Source: Streptomyces lasiicapitis (GTDB lineage: Bacteria; Actinomycetota; Actinomycetes; Streptomycetales; Streptomycetaceae). Taken from it: DNA of 64,000 nt. The stretch spans positions 376,638-440,637 of the forward strand of contig NZ_BMNG01000004.1 of assembly GCF_014646335.1 (NCBI RefSeq), in the 5' to 3' direction. Made by a program: the position numbers and the translations under genes. How positions within the stretch are numbered: the first letter of the stretch is position 1; every line of letters begins with the position of its first letter. The notes beneath the pieces were generated by a model. That model did not search any database. It had not been told where the DNA came from and saw only the letters and a program-made list of their open reading frames with translations. Below, piece after piece: positions 19,331-27,043 of the stretch.

Positions 19331-19540
19331 GGAGGTCCCTCCCCGTCGGCTGGGAGGACCGTAGGACGGGACGGGGGAGGGGACAAGAGCGCCCGCTCGC
19401 TTACCTGTTTCACGCAATGAGAAAAGCCCGGGCCCGGACCCGGTGGATGAGCCGGGGCCGGACACGGGCCGATAGGCGGCCGGGGAGGCCCGGCCGGGCG
19501 GGGACCGGTTCTGGTGGCCCGGCCCTGGGGGAGGACGGGG

Positions 19541-20056
19541 TCAGAACCGGCCGCGGACGCGGATGGTGCGACGGCGCACGAACCAGGCACCGCCGGCCAT
19601 GGCCACGGCCACGAGGGCCCCGCCCGCGACCAGCGTGGTCGTGCCGTAGTCCTCGACCGCGCCGCCGATGCCGCCGCGCACACCGCGCGCGGGAGTCGTC
19701 GTCGACGAGACCGTCGGCGTCGTCGCGGCGCCGACCGTGACGGTCTGCGAACCCGCGGCGGAACCGTCCGTGCAGATCACCGCCACCGTGTGGGTGCCGG
19801 GACTGACGTTCTGCCAGGAGGCGGTGGTGCCGGTGAGCTGCACCTGCCGCCCCGAGGCGAAACTGGCGTTGCCGTTGCTCATCAGCGACCCCTTGCCCCC
19901 GCCGGGGCACGCGGTCGTGGTGACCGTCACGGTCGAGCCACTTGCCGTCACGGTGATCCCCGTTGCCGCGACCGCCGACGGGGCGGCCAGTGCCAGCGGC
20001 AGCGCGACGGCGGCGACGGCGAGGCCGGAGCGGAGAGATATCTGAGTAGTACGCAT
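19541..20056 (-). CDS. secreted, C-terminally membrane-anchored hypothetical protein
   Basis: A 171-residue protein. It has a signal peptide (residues 1-~31, LAVAAVALPLALAAPSAVAA), a beta-rich extracellular domain with two cysteines (TACPGGG and AVICTDG), a Thr/Ser-rich spacer (TTPTVSSTTTPARG), a hydrophobic segment (TTLVAGGALVAVAMAGGAWFV) and a short Arg-rich tail. The overall plan is like a sortase substrate, but no LPXTG/LAXTG motif is visible, so a simple membrane anchor is more likely. No function is recognised. Confidence 0.75.
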   Translation of the reverse strand: MRTTQISLRSGLAVAAVALPLALAAPSAVAATGITVTASGSTVTVTTTACPGGGKGSLMSNGNASFASGRQVQLTGTTASWQNVSPGTHTVAVICTDGSAAGSQTVTVGAATTPTVSSTTTPARGVRGGIGGAVEDYGTTTLVAGGALVAVAMAGGAWFVRRRTIRVRGRF

Positions 20057-20181
20057 GCGTCTGCCCTCCGATGGCACGGGAGGCGGTACATCCCATGCGC
20101 CGCCGGAATTGGGAAACGCCCGTGCTACCTGACGACGAGCCAACGTGCCGTCGGCCCGCACCGCATGCGGACTGCCCCCGG

Positions 20182-20260
20182 GCAGGTGACGGAGTCCATC
20201 GTCCGGCGGAGCGTCACCGGCCTCCGGCCGACCGTCACCTGCGCCCGGCAGAACGTCACC
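20182..20260. repeat. CGTCACC motifs at exact 21-bp spacing, with an 11-bp inverted repeat
   Basis: CGTCACC occurs at 20212, 20233 and 20254, exactly two helical turns apart, and its inverse GGTGACG at 20185. The outer arms GCAGGTGACGG (20182-20192) and CCGTCACCTGC (20232-20242) are perfect inverted repeats. The group lies between the LysR stop and the secreted-protein start, so it could be an operator array for the secreted protein gene or part of a long hairpin ending the LysR transcript. Confidence 0.55.
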
Positions 20261-21230
20261 AGGACGGAGCCGACCGCAGCAGTCGGTCCCGTACGAGAAC
20301 GACATGCGGATCGCCGGGCGCGCCCGGCCGCTGCGCGAGATAGATGGTGTTGATCGGCGGGTCCTCGGGAAGCAGCAGCGGCACAAGGGTCCCCGAGACC
20401 AGCTCGGCCAGGCACAGATAGCGCGGCAGCACGCTGATGCCCGCCCCGGCCGCGACCGCCGAGATCACCCCGCGCAGATCGGGCACCGTGATCGCGGCCT
20501 GCTCGGTCAGGCGCTCGCCGAAGACGTGCCACCAGTACCGGCGGGCGATCGGCAGGTCGTCGGCGTACGCGATCAGCGGCACCCCGCGCAGCGCGGCGGC
20601 ACCCTCGGCCGCGACCCGCTGCGGACCGATCCGCTCCGCCCACTGAGGCGCCGCCACGAGCACGAACTCCTCGTCCGCCAGCGGCACCGCGCTGAAGGTG
20701 CGCCCGCGCAGCCGCATCGTGGAGATCAGCAGGTCGAAGCGGCCGCCGCGGAGCCCGTCGAGGAGGTCGTCGGTGAGGCCCATGGTGACGCGCAGGCGGA
20801 CGCCCCGGTCGGTGAGCGGTGCCAGCGCGGGCAGCACCCGGGTGCACATCAGCTCGGCCGGGCCCGCCAGGTGGACCGGGTCCGGGCGCTTCTCGGCGGC
20901 GAGCGGGCCGCGGTCGACGACTGTGGCGAGCGCGTCCAGCGGGGCTGCCACCTGTGTCGCCAGCTCGTCGGCGACGGACGTCGGGACGACGCCGCGCGGC
21001 CGCCGCTCGAACAGCTCACGGCCCAGTTGCTGTTCCAGGGAGCGGATCTGCGTCGTCACCGTCGGCTGCGAGAGGCCGAGCAGCCGCGCCGCGCCCGTGA
21101 AGGAACCGGAACGGTGCACCGCGAGGAACGTACGCAGCAGCGACAGATCCAGCGGGGTGTGAGGGTGGGACGGGGTGCGCCGCGCCGAGCCGGCGCTTGC
21201 GCTCGTGCCATTGGAATCCCTATGGGGCAT
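20256..21230 (-). CDS. LysR-family transcriptional regulator
   Basis: A 324-residue regulator. After a ~25-residue disordered N-terminus comes the LysR winged HTH (LSLLRTFLAVHRSGSFTGAARLLGLSQPTVTTQIRSLEQQLG) and then a two-lobed periplasmic-binding-like effector domain. It is divergent from the DJ-1/TetR/aldehyde dehydrogenase operon, its most likely target. Two similar 18-bp boxes lie over and just upstream of its own start codon, consistent with autoregulation. Confidence 0.9.
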   Translation of the reverse strand: MPHRDSNGTSASAGSARRTPSHPHTPLDLSLLRTFLAVHRSGSFTGAARLLGLSQPTVTTQIRSLEQQLGRELFERRPRGVVPTSVADELATQVAAPLDALATVVDRGPLAAEKRPDPVHLAGPAELMCTRVLPALAPLTDRGVRLRVTMGLTDDLLDGLRGGRFDLLISTMRLRGRTFSAVPLADEEFVLVAAPQWAERIGPQRVAAEGAAALRGVPLIAYADDLPIARRYWWHVFGERLTEQAAITVPDLRGVISAVAAGAGISVLPRYLCLAELVSGTLVPLLLPEDPPINTIYLAQRPGAPGDPHVVLVRDRLLRSAPSW

Positions 21231-21257
21231 GTCGGGGATCCTATTGGATCTCTATGG
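21208..21257. promoter_or_regulatory. two similar 18-bp boxes at the LysR start (candidate LysR sites)
   Basis: CCATTGGAATCCCTATGG (21208-21225) overlaps the first LysR codons, and CCTATTGGATCTCTATGG (21240-21257) lies just upstream. They share CC(T)ATTGGA and the CTATGG end and are 32 bp apart, about three helical turns. AT-rich ATTGG..CTAT boxes of this kind suit LysR-family binding. Confidence 0.5.
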
Positions 21258-21299
21258 CTTGGGCGCCTACCGTCGAGACATCGGCGACCTGACACTCTG

Positions 21300-21380
21300 C
21301 GTACGAAACGTCAGGGCGTACGAGATCTCAGAGCGTACGAAATGTCAGACCGCACGCACATGTCAGACCGCACGCAAGGG
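21300..21380. repeat. degenerate 17-18-bp tandem repeat upstream of the DJ-1-like gene
   Basis: Four units start at 21300, 21317, 21334 and 21351 with a partial fifth at 21369. The pattern is CG(T/C)ACG followed by a short variable part and (A/G)(T/C)(G/C)TCAG. The last full unit and the third share ATGTCAGACCGCACGCA exactly. The array fills the region just before the ribosome site of the DJ-1-like gene, so it lies in the promoter or 5' leader. Confidence 0.65.
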
Positions 21381-21397
21381 AAGCGAAGGAGAAGCAC

Positions 21398-22093
21398 ATG
21401 GCGAAGATCCTGCTGGTCGTGACCGGTTCCGCCGTCTGGACGCTGGCGGACGGCACCGCGCACCCGAGCGGCTACTGGGCCGAGGAGGTCGCGGCCCCGT
21501 ACGAGGCCTTCACCGCCGCGGGCCACGACGTGGTGGTCGCCACGCCCGGCGGCGTCGTGCCGACGATGGACCCGGCGAGCCTCGCCCCCGAGCTGAACGG
21601 CGGACAGGAGAACGCCGACGCGATCGCCGCGGCCCTGGACGGCGTCACCGCCCTGAAGCACCCGCTCGCCCTTGAGGACGTACGGCTCGACGACTACGCG
21701 GCCGTGTTCTACCCGGGCGGCCACGGCCCGATGGAGGACCTCGCGGTGAACGCCGCCTCCGGTGACCTGCTGAACGCGGCGCTCGCGTCCGGCAGGCCGC
21801 TCGGCATCGTCTGCCACGGGCCCGCCGCGCTGCTCGCCACCGCGCGCGACGGGGCCGATTCGCCCTTCGCGGGCCGTCGCGTCACCGCGTTCACCAACGT
21901 CGAGGAGACCCAGTCGGGCTTCGCCGACCGCGCGCCGTGGCTGCTCCAGGACCGGCTCGTCGCCCTCGGCGTCGACTTCCAGGAGGGCGAGGCGTGGGCG
22001 CCGTACGTCGTCACCGACGGCAACCTCCACACCGGCCAGAACCCGGCGTCGGCCGCGCCGCTCGCGGCTGAGATCGTCAAGGCGCTGGGCTGA
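21398..22093 (+). CDS. DJ-1/PfpI-family type 1 glutamine amidotransferase-like protein (Hsp31/glyoxalase III-like)
   Basis: A 231-residue alpha/beta protein. The nucleophile elbow GIVCHGPAALL holds C139-H140, and the N-terminal E30 (SGYWAEEV) fits the Glu that tunes this cysteine in Hsp31/DJ-1 enzymes. Such proteins act as cofactor-free glyoxalases or chaperones against reactive dicarbonyls. ATG 21398 follows a GAAGGAGAAG ribosome site. A TetR gene begins 3 bp after its stop and an aldehyde dehydrogenase follows, so the operon looks like an aldehyde-stress unit under the divergent LysR. Confidence 0.88.
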   Translation: MAKILLVVTGSAVWTLADGTAHPSGYWAEEVAAPYEAFTAAGHDVVVATPGGVVPTMDPASLAPELNGGQENADAIAAALDGVTALKHPLALEDVRLDDYAAVFYPGGHGPMEDLAVNAASGDLLNAALASGRPLGIVCHGPAALLATARDGADSPFAGRRVTAFTNVEETQSGFADRAPWLLQDRLVALGVDFQEGEAWAPYVVTDGNLHTGQNPASAAPLAAEIVKALG

Positions 22094-22096
22094 ACC

Positions 22097-22723
22097 ATGG
22101 GCACCGACCGGCTCACCGACGTCCTCGACGCGACGTACACCTGCCTGAGCAGGTACGGCGTGCGGCGCACCACGGTGGATGACATCGCGGGCGAGATGGG
22201 GGTGTCCCGGTCGGCGGTCTACCAGTACGTACGCGGCAAGGACGACGCGGTCCGGCGGCTCACCCGGCGCCTGCACGACCGGGCGCTCGACCGGGCCGCC
22301 GCGGCCGCCGCGTCCGACGCGCAGCCCGCCGAGCGGATCCACGGCATCCTGGCCGCCAAGCTCGACCTTGTCCTCGACCTCGTGGGCGGATCGCCGCACA
22401 TCGCCGAACTCCTCGACGCGAAGGCGCGGTTGTCCGGGGACATCTGTGACGCGTTCACCGGGCGGATCAGGGAGTTGCTCGTCGAGCAGTTCGCGGCCGT
22501 CGAGACCGACGACGCTGCTCGCGTGTTCCCCGCCGATGCCGCCCGCGCGCGCCCCACCGGCTCGGCCCGCGTACGTCCCGCCGATGCCGCCGACATCTGT
22601 CTCGCCGTCGTCATCGGCCTCGAAACCCACCCCGAGGCGGCGCGCCTGCTGCCGCCCGCCGTCGAAGCCCTGCTCACCGGGCTGCTGCCCGCACCCGCCG
22701 GGCCTCTGCCCGCATCGAAGTGA
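22097..22723 (+). CDS. TetR-family transcriptional regulator
   Basis: A 208-residue protein with an N-terminal TetR HTH (YGVRRTTVDDIAGEMGVSRSAVYQYVRGKDDAVRRL). The ligand domain includes a Pro/Ala/Arg-rich repetitive stretch near residues 140-165 (PADAARARPTGSARVRPADAAD) that looks like a local duplication. It sits between the DJ-1-like gene (3 bp gap) and aldehyde dehydrogenase (16 bp gap), so it probably represses this operon together with the LysR control. Confidence 0.87.
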   Translation: MGTDRLTDVLDATYTCLSRYGVRRTTVDDIAGEMGVSRSAVYQYVRGKDDAVRRLTRRLHDRALDRAAAAAASDAQPAERIHGILAAKLDLVLDLVGGSPHIAELLDAKARLSGDICDAFTGRIRELLVEQFAAVETDDAARVFPADAARARPTGSARVRPADAADICLAVVIGLETHPEAARLLPPAVEALLTGLLPAPAGPLPASK

Positions 22724-22739
22724 CACTCCTGAGGACCTC

Positions 22740-24071
22740 ATGAACCACAGCACCACCACCCCCGAAGACCCCGCCGCCCTCGTGGCGCGTCTCCGCGCCA
22801 CCTTCCGCACCGGCCGCACCCGCCCCCTGGACTGGCGCGAGCGGCAGCTCACGCGGCTGCGCGAGATGCTCACCGAGCACCGCGAGGACTTCGCGGACGC
22901 CCTCCACGCGGACCTCGGCAAGCCCCGCGCCGAGGCCTACCGCGCCGAAGTCGACTTCACCGTCAAGGAGATCGACCACACCCTCGACCACCTCCAGGAG
23001 TGGCTGAGCCCGCAGTCCGTCGACGTCAGCGGCGTCTTCGGGGAGCACGCCAGCGCGGGCACGCAGTACGACCCGCTGGGCGTCGCCCTGGTCATCGCGC
23101 CGTGGAACTACCCCGCGCAGCTCCTCCTCGTGCCCGTCGCCGGGGCGCTCGCCGCGGGCAACGCGGTGGTCGTCAAGCCGAGCGAACTGGCGCCCGCCAC
23201 CTCCGAGTTGATCGCCCGGCTGCTGCCCCGCTTCCTGGACACGGACGCCGTGGCGGTCGTCGAGGGCGGCGTGCCCGAGACGACGGCGCTGCTCGCCCAG
23301 CGCTTCGACCACATCTTCTACACCGGCAACGGCACCGTCGGCCGCATCGTCATGCGCGCCGCCGCCGAGCACCTGACCCCCGTCACCCTCGAACTCGGCG
23401 GCAAGTCACCGGCGTTCGTGGACGCGGGCGTCGACACCACCGAGGTGGCCCGCCGTCTGGCCCGCGCCAAGTTCGCCAACGCCGGCCAGACCTGCGTCGC
23501 GCCCGACTACGTCCTCACCGACCCCGCCACCGCCCGCGCCCTGGAGTCCGCGCTCGCGGAGGCGATCGAGGCGCAGTACGGGGCGGACCCGGCGGCGTCG
23601 GACGCGTACGGACGCATCGTCAACGAGCGGCACTTCGACCGGCTTTCGGGGCTGCTCGGCTCGGGCCGCGTGGTGACGGGCGGGCAGACCGACCGCGCCG
23701 CGAAGTACATCGCGCCGACCGTGCTCGCCGGGGTGAAGCCCGACGAGCCGGTCATGCGGGAGGAGATCTTCGGCCCCGTCCTGCCGATCGTCGAGGTCGA
23801 AGGGCTCGACGAGGCGATCGACTTCATCAACGAGCGGGACAAGCCGCTCGCGCTCTACGCCTTCACCGGCTCGGAGCGCACCCGTGAGCGGCTGGCCGCG
23901 GAGACGTCCTCGGGCGGGCTCGGCTTCGGCCTTCCGATGGCCCATCTGTCCGTCCCCGAGCTGCCGTTCGGCGGCGTCGGTGAGAGCGGGCTCGGCGCCT
24001 ACCACGGCCCGCACTCCATCGCGACGTTCAGCCACCGCAAGGCGCGCCTGGACGTGCCGCTGCCCGCCTGA
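22740..24071 (+). CDS. aldehyde dehydrogenase (NAD(P)+-dependent)
   Basis: A 443-residue class 3-like aldehyde dehydrogenase. The catalytic glutamate is in TLELGGKSP (E218), the nucleophilic cysteine in NAGQTCVAPDY (C252), the NPW-type start in IAPWNYP near 120, and the EEIFGPVLPI block near 340. The short N-terminus and the C-terminal hydrophobic FSHRKA segment fit the ALDH3 group that oxidises medium- to long-chain aldehydes. It begins 16 bp after the TetR stop, third in the aldehyde-stress operon. Confidence 0.92.
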   Translation: MNHSTTTPEDPAALVARLRATFRTGRTRPLDWRERQLTRLREMLTEHREDFADALHADLGKPRAEAYRAEVDFTVKEIDHTLDHLQEWLSPQSVDVSGVFGEHASAGTQYDPLGVALVIAPWNYPAQLLLVPVAGALAAGNAVVVKPSELAPATSELIARLLPRFLDTDAVAVVEGGVPETTALLAQRFDHIFYTGNGTVGRIVMRAAAEHLTPVTLELGGKSPAFVDAGVDTTEVARRLARAKFANAGQTCVAPDYVLTDPATARALESALAEAIEAQYGADPAASDAYGRIVNERHFDRLSGLLGSGRVVTGGQTDRAAKYIAPTVLAGVKPDEPVMREEIFGPVLPIVEVEGLDEAIDFINERDKPLALYAFTGSERTRERLAAETSSGGLGFGLPMAHLSVPELPFGGVGESGLGAYHGPHSIATFSHRKARLDVPLPA

Positions 24072-24112
24072 TCCGCTCCCTGCTCGGGACGTGGGACTTG
24101 GACGGCCTGGTG

Positions 24113-24565
24113 TCACTGCCCCTCGGGGAGCGGCGGCACCAGGCCGTCTGCGACCAGGCCCGCGTACACCGCCTGTCCCAGCGCCTGCACCGCCGACTGC
24201 GGGCGCACCATCACCGTGAACTCCTTGATCCGGCCGTCCTCGTCGAAGTGCAGCAGGTCGATGCCGTGGATCTCCTTGCCGGCCACGGTCGTCCGGAACA
24301 GAAGGACGGCCGACGCGGCCTCGCTGCCGTCGACGCTGGTCTGCGCCGTGCCCTCGTACGACCCGACGTACCGGAAGTCCTCGAAGAGGCGCAGCAGCAC
24401 CCCGAAGAGCCCCATGACCATCTCGCGCCCCTCGAAGGGCTGGAACTTCACCGGGCTGTAGAACCGGATGTCCGGCGTGAACAGCTCCTCCACGACGGCG
24501 AGTTCACGCTTTTCGATCGCCGCACGGAATCGGGCGGTGGTGTCGGCGACGGGTGCTGCGGTCAT
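24113..24565 (-). CDS. SnoaL-like/NTF2-fold protein
   Basis: A 150-residue single-domain protein with the cone-like NTF2 fold pattern (FRAAIEKRELAVVEELFTPDIRFYSPVKFQPFEGREMVMGLFGVLLRLFEDFRY, ending EDGRIKEFTVMVRP). Start ATG 24565 is supported by a perfect GGAGG site; an ATG 36 bp upstream lies inside the operator. It diverges from a PadR regulator and its promoter contains the 13-bp inverted repeat, so it is the regulator's likely target. Substrate unknown. Confidence 0.85.
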   Translation of the reverse strand: MTAAPVADTTARFRAAIEKRELAVVEELFTPDIRFYSPVKFQPFEGREMVMGLFGVLLRLFEDFRYVGSYEGTAQTSVDGSEAASAVLLFRTTVAGKEIHGIDLLHFDEDGRIKEFTVMVRPQSAVQALGQAVYAGLVADGLVPPLPEGQ

Positions 24566-24592
24566 GGGGAACCTCCGGGGTGACCGTCTCTC

Positions 24593-24630
24593 CATAGTCA
24601 AGAATATGACTACTCAGATTCTTGACTATG
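24593..24630. promoter_or_regulatory. 13-bp perfect inverted repeat between SnoaL-like and PadR genes (candidate PadR operator)
   Basis: The arm CATAGTCAAGAAT (24593-24605) and its exact complement ATTCTTGACTATG (24618-24630) flank a 12-bp spacer. The right arm contains TTGAC, a possible -35 element for the PadR gene, and the left arm holds the mirror element for the SnoaL gene, so one bound dimer pair could block both promoters. Confidence 0.75.
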
Positions 24631-24723
24631 ATGACGGAGCGGGGCGCGGAACGGAAGCCCTGGCGGAATCCTTGGCTGAAGCCCCCGGTGGTTCGGTGGG
24701 GCGGCGGGAGAAAGGGCGTCACC

Positions 24724-25296
24724 ATGGCCTTGCGGCACGCGGTGCTCGCGGCACTGCTCGACGGCGAGTTCAGCGGCTATCAGCTCGCCAAGGGCTTCGA
24801 CATCGGCGTGGCCAACTTCTGGCACGCGCTGCCGCAGCAGCTGTACGCCGAGCTGGCGCGCCTCGAGGGCGAGGGGCTGCTCTCCGGGCGCGAGATCGTG
24901 CAGGAGGGGCGGCCCAACAAGCGGGTGTTCCAGGTCACGGAGGCGGGCTTCGCCGAGCTGGAGCGGTTCGCCGCGGCGTCCGCCAAGCCGTCCTTCATCC
25001 GCGACGACCTGCTGGTCAAGGTGCAGGCGGTCGACGACGTCCCCGCCGCCCCCGTGATCGCCCAGCTCCGCGAGCGCGCGGCGGTCGCCGAGGCCAAGAC
25101 CGAGGTCCTCGGCAAGCTCCTGCGGCGGCTGCGCGGCGATCTCGACGAGGAGGAGTTCCTGCGCACGGGCCGCCGGATCGGCCCCTACCTGACGTGCCGG
25201 CGCGGCCTGGCCTTCGAGCGCGAGACGCGGGAGTGGTGTCTGTGGGCGGTGGAGTCGTTGGCGGGGCGGGAGAGTGTGCGGCGGGAGGGCGAGTGA
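24724..25296 (+). CDS. PadR-family transcriptional regulator
   Basis: A 190-residue protein: PadR winged HTH (RHAVLAALLDGEFSGYQLAKGFDIGVANFWHALPQQLYAELARLEGEGLL) and a C-terminal Vir-type helical domain. ATG 24724 is chosen for its GGGAGAAAGG ribosome site and because the family normally begins with MALRHAVLAAL; an in-frame ATG at 24622 would add 34 atypical residues and lies in the operator. It diverges from the SnoaL-like gene. Confidence 0.88.
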   Translation: MALRHAVLAALLDGEFSGYQLAKGFDIGVANFWHALPQQLYAELARLEGEGLLSGREIVQEGRPNKRVFQVTEAGFAELERFAAASAKPSFIRDDLLVKVQAVDDVPAAPVIAQLRERAAVAEAKTEVLGKLLRRLRGDLDEEEFLRTGRRIGPYLTCRRGLAFERETREWCLWAVESLAGRESVRREGE

Positions 25297-25396
25297 GCGC
25301 GTGGGGCGCGCTGTCGGCGCAGACCTGAACCTGGACCCGGGCGTGGACGTGGATCTTGCCTTGGACCGGTTGGGTTCGGCCCGGACTCCACGCGCT

Positions 25397-26410
25397 TCAG
25401 GGGGTGGTGACGGCCCGTTCGGGGGAGTAGCTGCCCCACGTGCCGTCGGGCAGTTTGGCGCGGAGCTTCACGCGGTGCGTCTCGCCGGACTTCCGGCTCA
25501 CGTAGAAGCTGTGCTTCGCCTTGTCCTGGGGAGTGTTGCCGCCGAAGACCAGCGAGGTCGCACTCTTGCCGTCCAGATGGATCTGATACTCCGTCACCGC
25601 GCCGCCGGTGTGCGGCGGTTGCCAGGTGAGGTCGATGTAGTACGCGCCGTCGTCGCCCTTGTGCGTACGCGCGCGGAAGTCCGCGGGGGCCGTGGCGCGT
25701 CCGCTGTCCTTGCCCGCGGCGGTGGTGACGCGCACGGCGGGGCTCGCGGCCGAGAAGTTGTCGGCGGCGTCGCGGGCCTTCACGGTGAAGGTGTACGTGG
25801 TGCCCGGCCGCAGGCCCGTGATCAGCGTGTCCGTGGTGCCGCCGCCGACGCTGTGGATCTTCGACGTGCCCTGGTAGATCTCGTACGAGGCCACGCTGCG
25901 GTTGTCCTTCGACCCGCCCCACGCCAGCGTCGCCGCGCGCCTGCCCTCGGCCTCGGCGCGCAGGGTGCGCGGGCGGGACGGGGCCTCGCGGTCGGCCTTC
26001 GCCGCGGCGGGCGTGGTGACCGTCAGCTTCTTGCTGTCCGGGCTGAGGTTGCCGTCGGCGTCGCGGGCGCGCACGGAGAAGGCGTACGTGGCCGACGGCT
26101 TGAGGCCGGTGATGTCGACCATGTGCTGGTCGGCGGGAACGTCCTTGACCTTGGCGGCGCCGCGGTAGATCTCGTAGCCGCTGACGTCCGAGCCGTCGGT
26201 CGTGCTGTTCCACATCACGTGCACGGTGGTGGCGCTGCCCGCCTGGACGGTGAGGCCGCGCGGGGCGGAGGGCGGCCGCGTGCTCTTGCCGTCGTCGCCA
26301 CCGCCCCAGGTGCAGGAACTCAGCACGCACACGGCCGCGGTGAGGGTGAGGGCGCGCCAGGCGGTGGTGCGGGGGAGCGGGTGGTGGGGCGGGTGGGGGG
26401 TCCGTCGCAC
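25397..26410 (-). CDS. lipoprotein with three fibronectin type III domains
   Basis: A 337-residue protein. A signal peptide with lipobox LSSC (Cys near residue 33) is followed by three FN3 domains at about 50-140 (PSAPRGLTV..SGYEIYRG..YAFSVRARDADGNLS), 150-240 (SRPRTLRAEAEG..TTYTFTVKARDAADNFS) and 250-337 (PADFRARTHKGDDGAYYIDLTWQPP). FN3 modules bind glycans or act as spacers in secreted streptomycete chitinases and related enzymes; no catalytic domain is present here. GTG 26410 with an upstream GGAAGG is preferred over in-frame codons upstream. Confidence 0.85.
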   Translation of the reverse strand: MRRTPHPPHHPLPRTTAWRALTLTAAVCVLSSCTWGGGDDGKSTRPPSAPRGLTVQAGSATTVHVMWNSTTDGSDVSGYEIYRGAAKVKDVPADQHMVDITGLKPSATYAFSVRARDADGNLSPDSKKLTVTTPAAAKADREAPSRPRTLRAEAEGRRAATLAWGGSKDNRSVASYEIYQGTSKIHSVGGGTTDTLITGLRPGTTYTFTVKARDAADNFSAASPAVRVTTAAGKDSGRATAPADFRARTHKGDDGAYYIDLTWQPPHTGGAVTEYQIHLDGKSATSLVFGGNTPQDKAKHSFYVSRKSGETHRVKLRAKLPDGTWGSYSPERAVTTP

Positions 26411-26435
26411 GGTCGTGCCTTCCACTCGACGCGAA

Positions 26436-26447
26436 TGGTCCGGACCA
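26436..26447. promoter_or_regulatory. 12-bp perfect palindrome, DasR-dre-like, upstream of the FN3 lipoprotein
   Basis: TGGTCCGGACCA is exactly palindromic and lies 26 bp before the FN3 lipoprotein start. It differs from the DasR-binding core TGGTCTAGACCA at only the central two bases. DasR is the GntR-family regulator of N-acetylglucosamine and chitin use in Streptomyces. Whether the CG centre is tolerated is not known to me. Confidence 0.45.
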
Positions 26448-26539
26448 ATTTGACAGGGGTGACGGGGGCGCATCAAGAGGGTGGGGTCTACGGGGTTGGG
26501 GGGTTGCGGGGCGCGGGGCCGGTCGGGCTTCGGTGTGCG

Positions 26540-26572
26540 GGGGCTGCGGGCACCCGTGTTGCCCGCAGCCCC
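26540..26572 (-). terminator. GC-rich hairpin terminator after the dhaKLM operon
   Basis: The 13-bp arms GGGGCTGCGGGCA (26540-26552) and TGCCCGCAGCCCC (26560-26572) pair perfectly around a 7-base loop, 12 bp beyond the dhaM stop codon on the minus strand. It separates the dha operon from the FN3 lipoprotein gene. As is usual in Streptomyces, no U-tract follows. Confidence 0.8.
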
Positions 26573-26584
26573 ACCCCGTACCGG

Positions 26585-26995
26585 CTACGCCTTGCGGTAG
26601 TCGTACGCCTCCCGGGCCGCCGCCTCCACCGCCGCGATGTCGGCGCCCGTCGACGCCGTCACGACCGCTGCGACCGCGCCCTCCACGAAGGGCGCGTCCA
26701 CGAGGCGGGTGCCGTCCGGGAGTTCGTCGCCCTCGGCGATCAGGGCCTTGACCGTGAGGACGGCGCTGCCCAGGTCGACGAGGATGGCGACGCCCGCGCC
26801 CCGGTCGACCCGTTCCGCGGCGGCGGCGATCAGCTCGGAGCTGGTGCCGAGGCCGCCGTCCTGCGTGCCGCCCGCGGCGGCCACGGGAGCGGTGGCGCCG
26901 CCGGCGAGGCCCGAGGCGAGGGCGGCCACGGACTCGGCGACGGGGCCGCTGTGCGAGACCAGCACGATGCCCACGAGCTTGCTGTCGTCACTCAT
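26585..26995 (-). CDS. dhaM: PTS-dependent dihydroxyacetone kinase, phosphotransferase subunit DhaM
   Basis: A 136-residue EIIA(man)-type domain. The phosphate-carrying histidine is in VLVSHSGPVAESV (H15) and the LVDLGSAVLTVKAL block matches the subunit interface. It receives phosphate from HPr and rephosphorylates the ADP bound to DhaL. Unlike E. coli DhaM, it has no fused HPr or EI modules, so it depends on the general PTS proteins. The start ATGA overlaps the end of a 16-codon open frame lying between dhaL and dhaM. Confidence 0.9.
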   Translation of the reverse strand: MSDDSKLVGIVLVSHSGPVAESVAALASGLAGGATAPVAAAGGTQDGGLGTSSELIAAAAERVDRGAGVAILVDLGSAVLTVKALIAEGDELPDGTRLVDAPFVEGAVAAVVTASTGADIAAVEAAAREAYDYRKA

Positions 26996-27042
26996 GCTCT
27001 CGTCTTCCTTTCCTTGGAGTCTTCCTTGGCGTCGTCGCTCAT
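26992..27042 (-). other. 16-codon open frame between dhaL and dhaM that copies the dhaM start
   Basis: The short frame starts ATG 27042 one base after the dhaL stop and ends in a TGA that overlaps the dhaM ATG. Its product, MSDDAKEDSKERKTRA, begins almost like DhaM (MSDDSK), so it looks like a local duplication of the dhaM start. It would carry ribosomes from dhaL straight to dhaM (translational coupling). Whether it is a real peptide is not known. Confidence 0.45.
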
Positions 27043-27043
27043 G

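Noticed and set aside
19410-19540. GC-rich imperfect hairpins downstream of the secreted protein gene
   Set aside because: Several overlapping CCGGG/CCCGG pairings are possible but none is long and perfect, so no terminator was called.
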